Assembly (NCBI RefSeq): GCF_032854445.1
Contig: NC_088305.1
Location: 19,453,717 to 19,517,716, forward strand
From: Liolophura sinensis
Lineage: Eukaryota > Mollusca > Polyplacophora > Chitonida > Chitonidae
Length of the DNA: 64,000 bases
Direction of reading: 5' to 3'
Positions 11,801 through 26,800 of the stretch are shown piece by piece. Below the pieces are notes generated by a model. The model was given only the letters and a program-made list of their open reading frames with translations, was not told the DNA's origin and searched no databases. The stretch's first letter is position 1. The number at the start of each line of letters is the position of its first letter. A program made the position numbers and the translations under genes.

Positions 11801-14800
11801 AATAATAATTCTTTATTTCAGACTGAATAGCCAAGATCACAAATTAATGGAGAAAAACAGATTTAATGATATATAACTTATTTGACAGGTATAAATGCAC
11901 AGTAAGGTACTACCTTGAGCAATAAAGTGTCCTCCGCCATATAGCTAGGATACCTGACCTAGTGAATAGGTCAGATGTGAATAAAGTGCATAAAACCACA
12001 AGGGGTCAAGTCTACATTTAAAACCGTATACAGATTTCCTTACTACCTCTCTGAAGGAGCGTATTCCATTTATCACAAACATGGTAGCTCTACAGCTATA
12101 TCTCTAATGGGGAAACCATCGAAAAATATTATTTTTCATAACTCTTATCTTCCCAACACTCGTTTGGAAAACACAGACCATAAATGGAAGCAATTCAAGT
12201 TAAAACAGTAAACAAGGAAAAGTGGCTTCTTAACTAGGGTGTTACTTGAAAAAAGGTGAAATAATTTAGTTACTAGTTCATGCTTGATTAGCTGAAGCCA
12301 GTCATTCACATCTACCTGAAATTTCTTAACAAGCCCCTCAGCCTCTGAAGGATTTAGTGCAGGTGTTCAAGATCCTAAATGTGTGTGCAGACAGAGTTGA
12401 GGATCAGCCCATGTACGAGGATTCACTGTGTGACATCCTCAAACTCTGCTGCCTGCCCTTCCTCCAGGAGAAGTCCTCAGACCAGCTGGCCTTCAGGCAG
12501 ATTCTCCAGGAGTCCGTCTCACAACTGGGTCAGTTAGTTCCTCATATATAGTTAACAGCTTGCAACTTTAAATTTGTTAAAGGCAGAGTGAATGCATGAC
12601 AAATGATCAAATGGCAAGTAGGGCCTGCATTTGTTCATGCTCAGCCCAACATTTTTTTTTTTTATATTTTAATAAAAGTTAGTTAAGCAGTAAATAATAT
12701 GAAAACTGTGAATCCTTTCCAGCATACAGTAATTATGTATTCTGCAGTTTGTTTATTCCTGCCTTTGAGATGATGTTTTATGGAAAAATCAGTGATGTAG
12801 GACTCATGCAACACAAGACAGTATGGGTCAGTACAGCTTGGACCTGATTTACCATTATGTGGGATAAATTATCCCTTTACCCATTCAAGTCATCCTTTCC
12901 CCTTCATGGACTGCAGTTATTCGCAAAGTTTTTTGTTGCTGAATAAACTTGTAATTATACACATGAAGAACATGGCTCAGTGAGGTGTTGTTAGCTAGTG
13001 ATATATGTGAATTTTATTACAGTTTCCACTCCGTGGGGGAAGTGAGAATTTGTTTAAGAGCCAAAAACAGCCATAATGACCGTAATGTTTCAGTTTTGTG
13101 TTTTAGACTATGTAATAAATGACAAATAAATTTATAATGGACAAGATAATGTCAAAAGACATTGTATGGAGGATTTTGTTTCCTAAGAACAGTGTCATTT
13201 GTGACAGTCATATTAATATTGTGTGTTTATTTATGAAGTAGACGTATGGATGTTTACTGGTACGAATATGATTGTTAGTGGTAAATATAGCAAAATTTCT
13301 TCTTTGAAGAACCAACAAACCCATATGACCACATTACCTTTGTGACACTTTATGTGAACTTAAGGAATGGCTTCAAGTCGAAAACTTAAAACTCGAAAAC
13401 AATACATGAAGAAAACTAGAACTGAACTGATTGCTGCAGGGCTGGCACCAAAGTCTTTTGTTGCATGGCCTAAATGTCTTAACAGCTCTATGCTGTTGTT
13501 TATCCCATTTGGGTATGACCTGTGAGGTGGCACAGCTATATCAGGCTTACGATGAATGAGGCTGGCTTTTTTTCTCCAGGTTATTTGAAGAGAGTACCCA
13601 GTAGTGCTGTGCGTATGACCTGTTTGCTGACACAGCTATATCAGGCTTACAATGAATGAGGCTGGCTTTTTTTCTCCAGGTTATTTGATGAGAGTACCCA
13701 GTAGTGCTGTGAGACTGGAAATCTGTAAAACGCTCAACAGTTTTTACTGTGTGAAACAGCAACAACAACAAGTACAGAGTAAGTACAGTTTATAGGGTGT
13801 TTATTTTTCTGAGTGTCTGTAGGAAACTTTCCTGTTGTAGTTATGCATAGATTTCAGAAGGAATTTGTTTAGAACCTGTGACCAAGCACCAGTCTGTCAA
13901 ATTTTTGGTGGTGTTCATCTTTTTATCTTTCACCTTTCTTCACCTTTGCAAGACACGACACAAATGCAGAGAATTGTCCCTTAGCCCGAAGTGTGTGGTT
14001 GTACATTTAGCTGTTGTGCTACCACAGTGCCCTCTAGTAGTGTCATATATGAATTAACAAAATCCTGTTTCAGCGTCTAATACATATATGCTCATCTTAC
14101 CAGTTAATGGTAGAGCAACACATAAAACAAATGTCTTATTGAGTGGTTACATTGTATATGTTCAGTGTAGGGTCTCGCAAATATTAAAAAATAAGAAGAG
14201 TTTAAATGTGTGTATTATGGGACATGTAGCTTCAGCCTGTCTTTTCTGACTGTTAACCAGTTAGTGTTTCCTAGCTAGGTTGCTGCCATAATGTGACTGT
14301 TAACCAGTTAGTGTTTCCTAGCTATGTTGCTGCCATAATCTGACTGTTAACCAGTTAGTCTTTCCTAGCTAGGTTGCTGCCATAATGTGACTGTTAACCA
14401 GTTAGTGTTTCCTAGCTAGGTTGCTGCCATAATCTGACTGTTAACCAGTTAGTGTTTCCTAGCCAGGTTGTTGCCATAATCTGACTGTTAACCAGTTAGT
14501 GTTTCCTAGCTAGGTTGCTGCCATAATGTGACTGTTAACCAGTTAGTGTTTCCTAGCTAGGTTGCTGCCATAATGTGACTGTTAACCAGTTAGTGTTTCC
14601 TAGCTAGGTTGCTGCCATAATGTGAGTGTTAACCAGTTAGTGTTTCCTAGCTAGGTTGCTGCCATAATGTGATACATATGCATGTGTTCTCACATTTGCT
14701 AGTGTAACATGAAACATCGTATACAGGACGATTCTTCAGTCTGTTTGCATGTTTGCAAGGTGTTTATTCAAGCATATTCTGAAGGCATTAGTCTGTGTAG

Positions 14801-17800
14801 ATTGGTAAAATTATACTTTTTGAGAAGCCCCGAAATCAACCAACCCAACTATTGTAGTTTTGTCATATATTGCACTGAAAGCTGCTCTGTCATATGCGAA
14901 AAGGTTGATGAATTAGGGTATATCAGTTGAATGTACCAGTATTCTATTTTGGTTGTATATGTCATGATAAAAATTATAATTTTTTGTCTTCTCCTTGTAA
15001 TTGTCAGATTCTTCTTCTTGTAATTGTCAGATGCTTCTCCTTGTAATTGTCAGATTCTTCTCCTTGAAATTGTCAGATGCTTCTCCTTGTAATTGTCAGA
15101 TTCTTCTCCTTGTAATTGTCAGATGCTTCTCCTTGTAATTGTCAAATGCTTCTCCTTGTAATTGTCGGATACTTCTCCTTGTAATTGTCAGATTCTTCTC
15201 CTTGTAATTGTCAGATTCTTCTCCTTGAAATTGTCAGATGCTTCTCCTTGTAATTGTCAGATTCTTCTCCTTGTAATTGTCAGATTCTTCTCCTTGTAAT
15301 TGTCAGATGCTTCTCCTTGTAATTGTCAAATGCTTCTCCTTGTAATTGTCGGATACTTCTCCTTGTAATTGTCGGATACTTCTCCTTGTAATTGTCAGAT
15401 ACTTCTCCTTGTAATTGTCAGATGCTTCTCCTTGTAATTGTCGGATACTTCTTGTAATTGGTATCCCAGGTTTAATAATTTTATCAAATGAACACATTAA
15501 ACATGACTGTATAATAGCACTTTAAACGGTCATTGTAATATTGGACCACTGTTGATATTTATGTACACATGTCTACACAGTCATCTGAATATGACTGACA
15601 ACCAGTTGTTATATGCTAATGTGATGACCTCACTGGTAAACTCTTTGCAAAATGAGATTTTCTTTGCAGATTACAAAGGGACCAATCTTGATTATAACAG
15701 AAGAATTGTAGAGGACAGTGATATTGCTGAAACTTTGGTCAAGGTAACATATAAATCTTCCTTTTTAACTGCATTATCAGTAGATTGTCAGTACATTATC
15801 AATACATTGTCAGTACATTATCAGTTCTTTGTCAATACATTATCAGTACATTGTCAATACATTATCAGTACGTTGTCAATACATCGTCAGTACATTATTA
15901 ATACATTATCAGTACGTTGTCAATACATTATCAATACATTGTCAGTACATTATCAATACATTATCAGTATATTATCAATATATTATCAGTACATTGTCAG
16001 TACATTATCAGTACATTATCAATACATTATCAGTACATTATCAGTTCATTATCAATACATTATTAGTACATTGTCAGTACATTATCAGTATATTATGAGT
16101 ACATTATCAATATATATCAGTACATTGGCGTGTGAAATTAGACTTGAGTATTTCTTTCAATGTTGTTAGAGGATAGTTACCAACTTTGCCTTCGACACTG
16201 CTTCATTTCATTTTATCCAAAACCATTCTTTTTTTTAAATCAGATTATCATTTTCCCATTTTTCATTACTTGAACAAGATAAATCCTATAATTAAAACCA
16301 TTGTGGAGTGCAATATTACTGACACACCTCCTACAATCTAAATGTCAAATCCAACATAAAAATTCTTGAGTATGACAATTAAAACAGTAATCAGATCAGA
16401 GATACAAGACATAATTTGTCTACAAGCAAAAGTTTATTTGTGGGCCCTTAAAATTGTTAATTATGCCTCTTTCACCCCTGTTTTAGTCCCTTGCTCTTTT
16501 GGAGAATGATACAGATGTGAAGATTCAGGTGTTGAACGTACTGCAGAACTTCTCAAAAGACTCAGGTAATGTTCTCATTAGGATGTCTGCTTCATTGATG
16601 AGAAATATGAAGTACAGATTCATTCCTGACCTTGTACAGGGAATGTTTGGATTCCCCAGCTCTCACTGCTTGTGTGACCTACTGGCAACTATAAACAGTC
16701 GATAATGCTCGTGTACATGTGGCTGTTTGGGAGGTTGTTGAAGACCGCTTGGTTTCCACCAATGTGTTGTGCTTAGCTTAGTCACATGTGGGCAAGTTCT
16801 CAAGTAACTTGCCAAAAGGTCTGTGGTTTTACCCTGATTGAGGATTGACCCTGGATCTACCACTCCCGAATCCTGGATCCTGGATATACCAACTGTGCTA
16901 TCCAGGCCGGTCACATGATTAGATTACAGTATGTTAATGATAAATATTGGTGATTTTTGTTTATGCTCACAGAAAAGAATTGTAAAGAGATGCTGAAATG
17001 TTAGTGATGAACATTTCTTATTTTTGTTTGTGCTTACAGAAAAGAACTGTAATGAGATGTTGAATGGCGGGGCTGCCCAGAGGATCTGCAGCCGTCTGAT
17101 GGACACCTCTGACCCTAGCGGTCAACTCTTGTTCCGCTCAGTGGACGTCCTGTGGAACCTGCTGACCCATGGAGACAGGGACACTGTAGCTCAGCAGCTG
17201 AACAACCTCGACTGTATCAGGTGAGATCACTTTAAACCTTTTTTTTTTAATGTATTTACATTACAAGGCTCAAACACTCAACAACTGATTGATTGATTGA
17301 TTGATTGATAGATTAATTGAGTTTAACATTGTGATAAATAATATTTTACTGAGATGACTGTGGTGTAGTTTATAAGTGGAGGAAACTAGAGTGTGCAAAG
17401 TAAACCACCGACCTTCACCAAGAACCTGACAAACCTTCTGACCTAAATCCGTATCCAAGGATACATATTCGAATACACTTCCTTATGCTTCAATTGTGGC
17501 TCTGAATCATTTGATGAAAGCCACAGTATTCAGATCATCTAAGAAGGAAATAACAAATGCTAAACATATTCATGATGTTATCAACCGAAACTTCATGTAG
17601 TTTTAAATGGTTCATAAATGGTCAACTTTTACTTTATATGAATCACAAAAGCATTGCTTAGAGTTAAAACAATGATGATAAATGGCCTAAAATTTCATAC
17701 ATTTTGCACATTTTGTACATTTTGCACATTTTGCATGATTCTGAGAGAACTTGCATTTCCGTGGTAGTATATCATACTGCCTTCTAAAATAATCTGAGTT

Positions 17801-20800
17801 CACTTTTGTAAGCTCAGTAAAACTCTCAGAATCAGGCAAAATGTGCAATCTAGTCATGCAAAATGTGCAATCTGGTCATGCAAAATGTTCAGTCTAGTCA
17901 TGCAAAATGTGCAGTCTGGTCATGCAAAATGTGCAATGTAGTCATGCAAAATGTGCAATCTGGTCGAGCAAAATGTGCAATCTAGTCGTGCAAAATGTGC
18001 AATCTAGTCATGCAAAATTTTAGATCATTTACTTTATAACTCTGTGTACTAACTGCTTTTTCCTCTGTCCCTGCCCCCACAGCCAGCTGCGAGATGCGTA
18101 CATCTTCCAGCTCACCCAAGGTTACAGCCACTATGACAGACAGCTCCGTAACGATCTGCTGGTGATCGCCTCCCTCGTCGCCTCCCTCTGTCCTCAGGCC
18201 CCATTCATAGAAACAGGCTTTGCCAAACAGCTTGTCCTCTTTGCAACATTTCAGGAAGGTAAAAACTTCTGATTTTTAAGTGAGCATAGTCAGGGTTTGT
18301 ACAGAGCCTTCAGTTGAAAAGCCTGGAAATTGAAAGTAACTTTCCCAGGCTTTCAAAGTTAAAAGCAGTTTTTATTTTGGTGGTTGGGCTGTGAAAACCT
18401 TGAACTGAAAGATAACCAGCTTGGCACACACACGGTGACACTGTGGGCTGGTCATTACACAAACTGCAGAATCAACATGGACTTAGACAGTATATATGTG
18501 TAGTATGCTGGCTTTATATTGGAGGAATTTGCTTCCCAGCATCTTTGAAATTTGATTGGTGCACTGCTACATTGATTGACGCTTGTTTAAATGTAGAATA
18601 TGTTCTGTAAGTGTCCTGAAAAATGTGAATTATTGGCCCTGGAAAAGCTGAAAAAAATGGAATCCTAGATACATATATGCTAAATGAGTTTCAAATAAAA
18701 TAAGTTCACTCCAATTCATCTTACCTAATTACCCTCCAAAAAAGGTTCACACTCAGTGGAAATTAATGAGTTGGGTAATGATGGCTCCCTCTCTTGTCTT
18801 ACATTTGCCATGTCTGTTTTACATTTGCTGAGCAGTGAAAAGTAACCATGTTCTGGTGAAGCACCTGAAGTTGTCTCAGACCCATGAGGACTTTGAGCTG
18901 AAGAAACTGCTGTTTAACCTATTAGCCATGTTGAGTCAGGACCCAGCTGTACTGCCAGTAAGTATATTAGAACTGTGTCTGTTGTATCTGATAGGGGGCC
19001 TCTGTGGTTATCATGGTAGCTCAACATGGTGGGAAGAATCCACCTGCATGAGCTGGACAGTAACTACTGTGGTAAGAGGCTCGGTGACTCAGGAGTCTCT
19101 TACCAATGCAGTTGATGTCCAACTCTTACTGGTGGTTCCCTTCCTCAGTAATGGTGACCGCCGTCAAGTGAATTATTCTTAAGTATGGCATAAAACATCA
19201 ATAAACTAAATCAATCAAATGGTAGGAAATTATTTAGGGAAGAGCTCAAAGTCAGAACGGAGTCCAGTGTTTGGCTGTGCCTTGGGAGTGTAGGATATGC
19301 TTGCTGTGTCGTACATCGGATCAGCTGGACTGCTCCCTTGTCCATTCCTGGCCAAGCCGCCTCTCTGCTGAAGTATGAAGACTGGCTGCCCAACAGCTGG
19401 AAGCTTCACTCAGCCGCGAGGACAATAACATTTGTTACAGTCTGTTCAAACAACTGAACACTGTACTCAATTTACTAATCTAAGGTGTAGAAAGTCTTAT
19501 GGCTGCTTTTCTCTGCTGATTTATCGGTCTCTTGAGGAAACGAACCGTGCTTGTAAAAACTGGTGAAATTGCCATTATGTATTTGAAACAATGTTGAAGC
19601 TCTTTGTTCGGTCTGTATACCATAGGCCGACGTGTACATACATATTTGGTGGTTTTCCGCAAAATAAAACCGCCAATGTATGACCCTGTTTATTTTTCAT
19701 TGTGAAATTCGTGTATAACGCGAAGAATAAAACTTATAAAATACTCTAAAACAATGGCAGTTCTGGCTGGACTATGGCTTTCTGCACCAAACATGCAAGA
19801 CTCATCGTTCGCTTATGCTTGGTATGTGGGAATAAATTCCATTTTCACATCACTACTTTGTATACCAGTACACCCAGACATTATTACACCTTACCAGTGT
19901 AAACTCTAATGACCTTAACTCTAACTCTGATGATGTTATAACAGCTTCCATTGTGCGGAGAATGAAGTATCAGTCTGTATAAGTGACCGAGTGTTCAAAT
20001 ATAAACAAATGCTGAGTTGGTACCGTATGCAAATCACAATCAAGGGACCTGTCAATCACTACAACTGTAGACCTGATTCAACCACAAATGTGTTTTACAA
20101 TACCTTCAGTGGTTATGAAATCACTTAAATACACCCAATTTGACTTTTTTTGTGGTAGTTTAATTCACTGAAATGGCTAAGCTATAAAGAAATAAGTATA
20201 ATCGGTTTGTGTATGTACAAACTAATTCTGTCTGTAGAAAGTTGTAAGTAATTCACTGTGGAGGTGCATGTGAATTCTCTGAAGTCGGTCTGCTAGACCA
20301 GATTTGGCGAGAGATCTCTCAAAATGAAAATAAGACCACAAGTCACATCAAAGGATAATTCCCTCCCATTCAGGGCAAGCCAGACATTGTCCCCATCTGT
20401 CCAGGCTGGTTGACTTCAGTAGGTGACATTGAGGCTCAAAACGGTGATTGTGTCTATACATGCACAAGTGTATAGGCCTACACGTCCACCCTGTTTGTCA
20501 CACAAAGTCATTATAAACAAAACTCTGTCCAAGGATTTAATTCAGTGTATGGTTGACAAGCTGGATGTACAGTTTGAATTCTTGAAGAAGTGAAAGTGTT
20601 ATGTTCAATCACCACGCAGGTACCGTGAGCCTACATGGATACAGTGTTGTAGACATTTTCTTCCCAAGATGTCTCCCAATATTCAAAACATTTCAAACAT
20701 GGGACTAAATTTGCAGCTATTTCCTCACCCTCTGTCTTTTCATATCTATTACATGTATATCTGAATGTGTGATATCATTGTGATATAGCCCACATTGGTC

Positions 20801-23800
20801 CCCTGAATGAACCCTTTCAGTACAGGGCAACATGTGAGAAAATTTCCTAATATATTCGGACTGAGCTGCCAATCAACCATTATTCCCGCCTAAACCATAC
20901 AGTTGTGATTTTTCCAAGGGGCGGGTCACTGAAAATAAATAATATAATTGGTCAATGTTGAATTCTTTAAGCTGTCAGTTACAGACACATGACTTTGAGC
21001 TGGCAGGAAATGTTTACATCTTATTCACAGAAATACATTATTTCAAAATTGTTGCAATGTACTTGTACATATATGTGGAACTTGTGATGGCTGGATTTCT
21101 GCATATGTATCCATTTCATCACCAAAACTAACATTCTTTGACATCTGTTTAAGTTGCCTGTCAAGGTTGGAGTTAGTTTAGGTAAATTTTGAGTCATTTA
21201 CAGTACTTCTGCGGAAACCAGACAAATATCTAGACATAAAGCATGTACTGACTTGCAAGGATTGGATTTAAACTTGTGACCTTAATAGTGGAGGGTCATT
21301 TGTCATTGTGTCACACGCTATACCTACTTACTGTTTAAGCCAGTGAGATGGTAAATGAAGCCTTGATGTGTACATGTATGTCTACTTTGTTCCCACAGAT
21401 CCTGGCAGAAGGTCACCTGATGCTGGCACTCTTCTCGTACGTACGGGGTAATGATGTTCAGACAGGACCCCGGGAGTGGACCCCAGCTCAGTTCGAGGAA
21501 CTTCAGTTAGAGAGCTTGAGCTGTTTGAGCAGTCTGTGTCCCCTGATGCTGGAAGATTACATGACCTGTCAGGGCAGCACGCGTATACTGCTGCTCCTAG
21601 AGTGGTGTGTTAGTCCAGGTGAGAACTAAGGTGTGGTGAGAAGTGTGGGGGTGGTGTCAAGGGGACTGTGTGTCCTGTTAGAGCAGCCTGTGTCCCCTGA
21701 TGCTGGAAGATTACATGACCTGTCAGGGCAGCACGCGTATACTGCTGCTCCTAGAGTGGTGTGTTAGTCCAGGTGAGAACTAAGGTGTGGTGAGAAGTGT
21801 GTGGGTGGTGTCGGGGGGACTGTGAGTCCTGTTAGAGAAGCCTATGTCCCCTGATGCTTGAAGATTACATGACCTGTCAGGGCAGCACGCGTATACTGCT
21901 GCTCCTAGAGTGGTGTGTTAGTCCAGGTGAGAGCTAAGGTGTGGTGAGAAGTGTGGGGGTGGTGTCTGGGGGAGTGTGTTTCCTGTTAGAGAAGCCTATG
22001 TCCCCTGATGCTTGAAGATTACATGACCTGTCAGGGCAGCACGCGTATACTGCTGCTCCTAGAGTGGTGTGTTAGTCCAGGTGAGAACTAAGGTGTGGTG
22101 AGGAGTGTGGGGGTGGTGTCTGGGGGAGTGTGTGTCCTGTTAGAGAAGCCTATGTCCCCTGATGCTGGAAGATTACATGACCTGTCAGGGCAGCATGCGT
22201 ATACTGCTGCTCCTAGAGTGGTGTGTTAGTCCAGGTGAGAGCTAAGGTGTGGTGAGGAGTGTGGGGGTGGTGTCAGGGGGAGTGTGTGTCCTGTTAGAGC
22301 AGCCTATGTCCCCTGATGCTGGAAGATTACATGACCTGTCAGGGCAGCATGCGTATACTGCTGCTCCTAGAGTGGTGTGTTAGTCCAGGTGAGAACTAAG
22401 GTGTGGTGAGGAGTGTGGGGGTGGTGTCTGGGGGACTGTGTGTCCTGTTAGAGAAGCCTATGTCTCCTGATGCTGAAAGATTACATGACCTGTCAGGGCA
22501 GCACACGTATACTGCTGCTGCTAGGGTGGTGTGTTAGTCGAGGTGAGAACTAAGGTGTGGTGAGGAGTGTGGGGGTGGTGTCGGGGGGACTGTGTGTCCT
22601 GTTAGAGCAGTCTATGTCCCCTGATGCTGAAAGATTACATGACCTGTCAGGGCAGCACGCGTATACTGCTGATGCTAGAGTGGTGTGTTAGTCCAGGTGA
22701 GAACTAAGGTGTGGTGAGAAGTGTGTGGGTGGTGTCTGGGGGACTGTGTGTCCTGTTAGAGAAGCCTATGTCCCCTGATGCTGAAAGATTACATGACCTG
22801 TCAGGGCAGCACGCGTATACTGCTGCTGCTAGGGTGGTGTGTTAGTCCAGGTGAGAACTAAGGTGTGGTAAGAAGTGTGGGGGTGGTGTCTGGGGGACTG
22901 TGTGTCCTGTTAGAGAAGCCTATGTCTCCTGATGCTGAAAGATTACATGACCTGTCAGGGCAGCACGCGTATACTGCTGCTGCTAGGGTGGTGTGTTAGT
23001 CCAGGTGAGAACTAAGGTGTGGTAAGAAGTGTGGGGGTGGTGTCTGGGGGAGTGTGTGTGCTGTTAGAGCAGCCTATGTCCCCTGATGCTGAAAGATTAC
23101 ATGACCTGTCAGGGCAGCACGCGTATACTGCTGCTGCTAGAGTGGTGTGTTAGTCCAGGTGAGAGCTAAGGTGTGGTGAGAAGTGTGGGGATGGTGTCAA
23201 GGGGACTGTGTGTCCTGTTAGAGCAGCCTATGTCTCCTGATGCTGGAAGATTACATGACCTGTCAGGTCAGCACGCGTATACTGCTGCTGCTAGAGTGGT
23301 GTGTTAGTCCAGGTGAGAACTAAGGTGTGGTGAGAAGTGTGGGGGTGGTGTCTGGGGGAGTGTGTGTCCTGTTAGAGCAGCCTATGTCCCCTGATGCTGG
23401 AAGATTACATGACCTGTCAGGGCAGCATGCGTATACTGCTGCTCCTAGAGTGGTGTGTTAGTCCAGGTGAGAACTAAGGTGTGGTGAGGAGTGTGGGGGT
23501 GGTGTCTGGGGGAGTGTGTGTCCTGTTAGAGCAGCCTATGTCCCCTGATGCTGGAAGATTACATGACCTGTCAGGGCAGCATGCGTATACTGCTGCTCCT
23601 AGAGTGGTGTGTTAGTCCAGGTGAGAACTAAGGTGTTGTGAGGAGTGTGTGGGTGGTGTCGGGGGGACTGTGTGTCCTGTTAGAGCAGCCTATGTCCCCT
23701 GATGCTTGAAGATTACATGACCTGTCAGGGCAGCACACGTATACTGCTGCTCCTAGAGTGGTGTGTTAGTCCAGGTGAGAACTAAGGTGTGGTGAGAAGT

Positions 23801-26800
23801 GTGGGGGTGGTGTCTGGGGGACTGTGTGTCCTGTTAGAGAAGCCTATGTCCCCTGATGCTGGAAGATTACATGACCTGTCAGGGCAGCACACGTATACTG
23901 CTGCTGCTAGAGTGGTGTGTTAGTCCAGGTGAGAACTAAGGTGTGGTGAGGAGTGTGGGGGTGGTGTCAGGGGAAGTGTGTGTCCTGTTAGAGAAGCCTA
24001 TGTCCCCTGATGCTGGAAGATTACATGACCTGTCAGGGCAGCACATGTATACTGCTGCTGCTAGAGTGGTGTGTTAGTTCAGGTGAGAACTAAGGTGTTG
24101 TGAGAAGTGTGGGGGTGGTGTCAGGGGGACTGTGTGTCCTGTTAGAGAAGCCTATGTCCCCTGATGCTTGAAGATTACATGACCTGTCAGGTCAGCACAC
24201 GTATACTGCTGATGCTAGGGTGGTGTGTTAGTCCAGGTGAGAACTAAGGTGTGGTGAGGGGTCTGGGGGTGGTGTCGGAGGGAGTGTGTGTGCTGTTAGA
24301 GCAGCCTATGTCCCCTCATGCTGGATCATTATATGACTTATCAGGGCAGTACATGTTAGGAAAATGAAGAAAGTTATGCCAAGAGAATGAAAATATTTGA
24401 GGTGAATTTAATAGCTTAAATGGTCAGGAATTTGTGGCAATAATGTACTTGACCAAGTTACTGGGAACACAGAACCAGATTTGCCTGCAGTGTTTTAGTA
24501 GCTATCACTTGACAACACGACTGCAGGCTACTAAATTTCTAGACCAACTGCTTGGGTTTTAGGAAACTAGTTTCAGTGAAGCCTTTTTTTACATATGAAG
24601 AAGGTGCTGAGAATCTTTTTTTTTGTAGCTTGTTCCATGTATTCTTTAAAGTGAAAATTAAGTTTATCAAGGTTTTATTAAATACAGGTTCCATTTCATA
24701 CAACATCTTTGCTCATTTTCTAATCTAACTCTTATTTTGACTTCATCCAGATGAATTTGGAGGCCATGGTAACAGTTTCCATGGAAGTGGTGGCCGTGGT
24801 AACAAAAGGGCTCAGATGAGGCACTGTGTGAGGTTGCTAAGGAGCGTGGTATCCACTGGAGATGAGAGAGTGCTCCAGGATCTGGTGGACCAGGGGGCAA
24901 TCAATCAGATATCAGGTACCGACATTTTTTGTGTCACGCTTTTGGAGAAATACATTTTTTGTTGTCAGTTACATTGTGTTAAAATATATATGAACTCATT
25001 TATCATGGTGGGGCCTCTGTGGCTTGGTTGATTAGCACGCTAGCCCAGCGTAATGACTCAGGAGCCTCTCACCAATGGGTCACTGTGAGTTCAAGTCAAG
25101 CTCATGCTGGATTCCTCTCTGGCTGTATGTGAGTAGGTTTGCCAGCAACCTGCAGATGGTCGTGGGTTTTCCCCAGGCTCTGCCCGGTTTCCTCCCTCCA
25201 TAATGCTGGCTGCCGTTGTATGAATGAAATATTCTTGAGTATGGCGTAAAACACCAATCAAATAAATAAATAAATACATTTACCATGGTTGACAGAGCAT
25301 GATACTCATGAAAATTTTATATGAGCATATTGTTCTAATGTCAACCAACATTTTTGGGGGGGGGGAGAATCATGGGAATAAAAACTGGAATTTGTATGGC
25401 AAAAATAAAACAAATAAATAAAGTGTTGGCCGTTTGACTGTACAGGTATACTGACCAATGCCACAAGCAGTGAGGATGAAGACGATGCCATTGATGTGGA
25501 GATGCAGTCAGATATGTTATTCATCCTCTCCTCACTCTGCGACGGTGACATGCACAGGAAGGTCAGTACCAAATGGTTGTTTAGTAGCCCTCTGCTGCTA
25601 CCCAGTGCAGTGGGTGTGGGAGGGGGAGGGGGGGGACTATATGTATGCACCTGCCTGTCACAAAACAGTTTTGCAGACTTTTTTGTCAGAATGGTTCATT
25701 GTATGGAAATGAAACTTGGTACATGGCTTCACAATAATAAGTTACATGCCATTTTCAAGTTTTGGCTGTTTCATTGTTTTATCTGGGATAAACTTTGTTG
25801 TTCACTTTCTGTCTTGAACAGTTTCCTGGATGTCTCTCTCAGCAGAGTACAGCGTAAAACACTAACAGAAATAAAAATAAATAAATAAATAAATCTCACT
25901 TAGTATATGGCTTGGTCAGACAAAGTTTGATTGAGCTCTGGGCTCTTTCATAGCAACGATACTATTGATTTTTATTTTTGTGGTACTATTAAGTGGTGTT
26001 GAAGATGATGAAGTCAGGCTATTTGCCCTTTCTGACTACCGGCTGATGAACGAGACAAATATCCACAAACCTTATCACCACAGCCATAGTAACCATAACA
26101 GTGTCATACCTGTGTTGTGGTTTTCACATGTTATAGTGGCAATAGGCTTTAACAAAAATGACAATTTAAGTTGATGTGGCCTAACGCTGTGTTACAGGAA
26201 CTGTTTGGTACTGAGGGTGTGAACGTGTGTGTGGCCTACCTGAGGACGGACCCACGGCTGGTGTCAGGTGGGCTAGGGCATCACCGCCTGTTGCTGGCCA
26301 CAGTTGACTGTATCTGGTAAAGTACCTCTTCTGACTGTTTGTCTGTCAGGCACAAATACACGACATTCTGTAAGTTACAGAGCAACAGGTTGCTGTGGTC
26401 AAAGGGTTAGCATGCTAGCTACAGGCACAAATACAAGACATTCTGTAAGTTCTGTTAGTTACACGGCAACATGCAGCAAACGGAGAGGCTACTGCGGTCA
26501 AAGGGTTAGCATGCTAGCTACAGGCACAAATACCCGACATTCTGTAAGTTCTGTTAGTTACAGGGCAACATGCAGCAAACGGAGAGGCTACTGTGGTCAA
26601 AGGGTTAGCATGCTAGCTACAGGCACAAATACAAGACATTCTGTAAGTTCTGTTAGTTACAGGGCAACATGTAGCAAACGGAGAGGCTACTGCGGTCAAA
26701 GGGTTAGCATGCTAGCTACAGGCACAAATACAAGACATTCTGTAAGTTCTGTTAGTTACAGGGCAACATGCAGCAAACGGAGAGGCTACTGTGGTCAAAG

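Noticed and set aside
14247..15463. Regularly spaced repeats that could suggest a CRISPR array
   Set aside because: Eukaryotic intron, head-to-tail units without unique spacers, no cas genes.
15552..16169. Long open frame (205 codons) over the 12-bp array
   Set aside because: Its body is the 12-bp repeat, which keeps frames open by period alone; its start overlaps CFAP69 exon 6 in a different reading.
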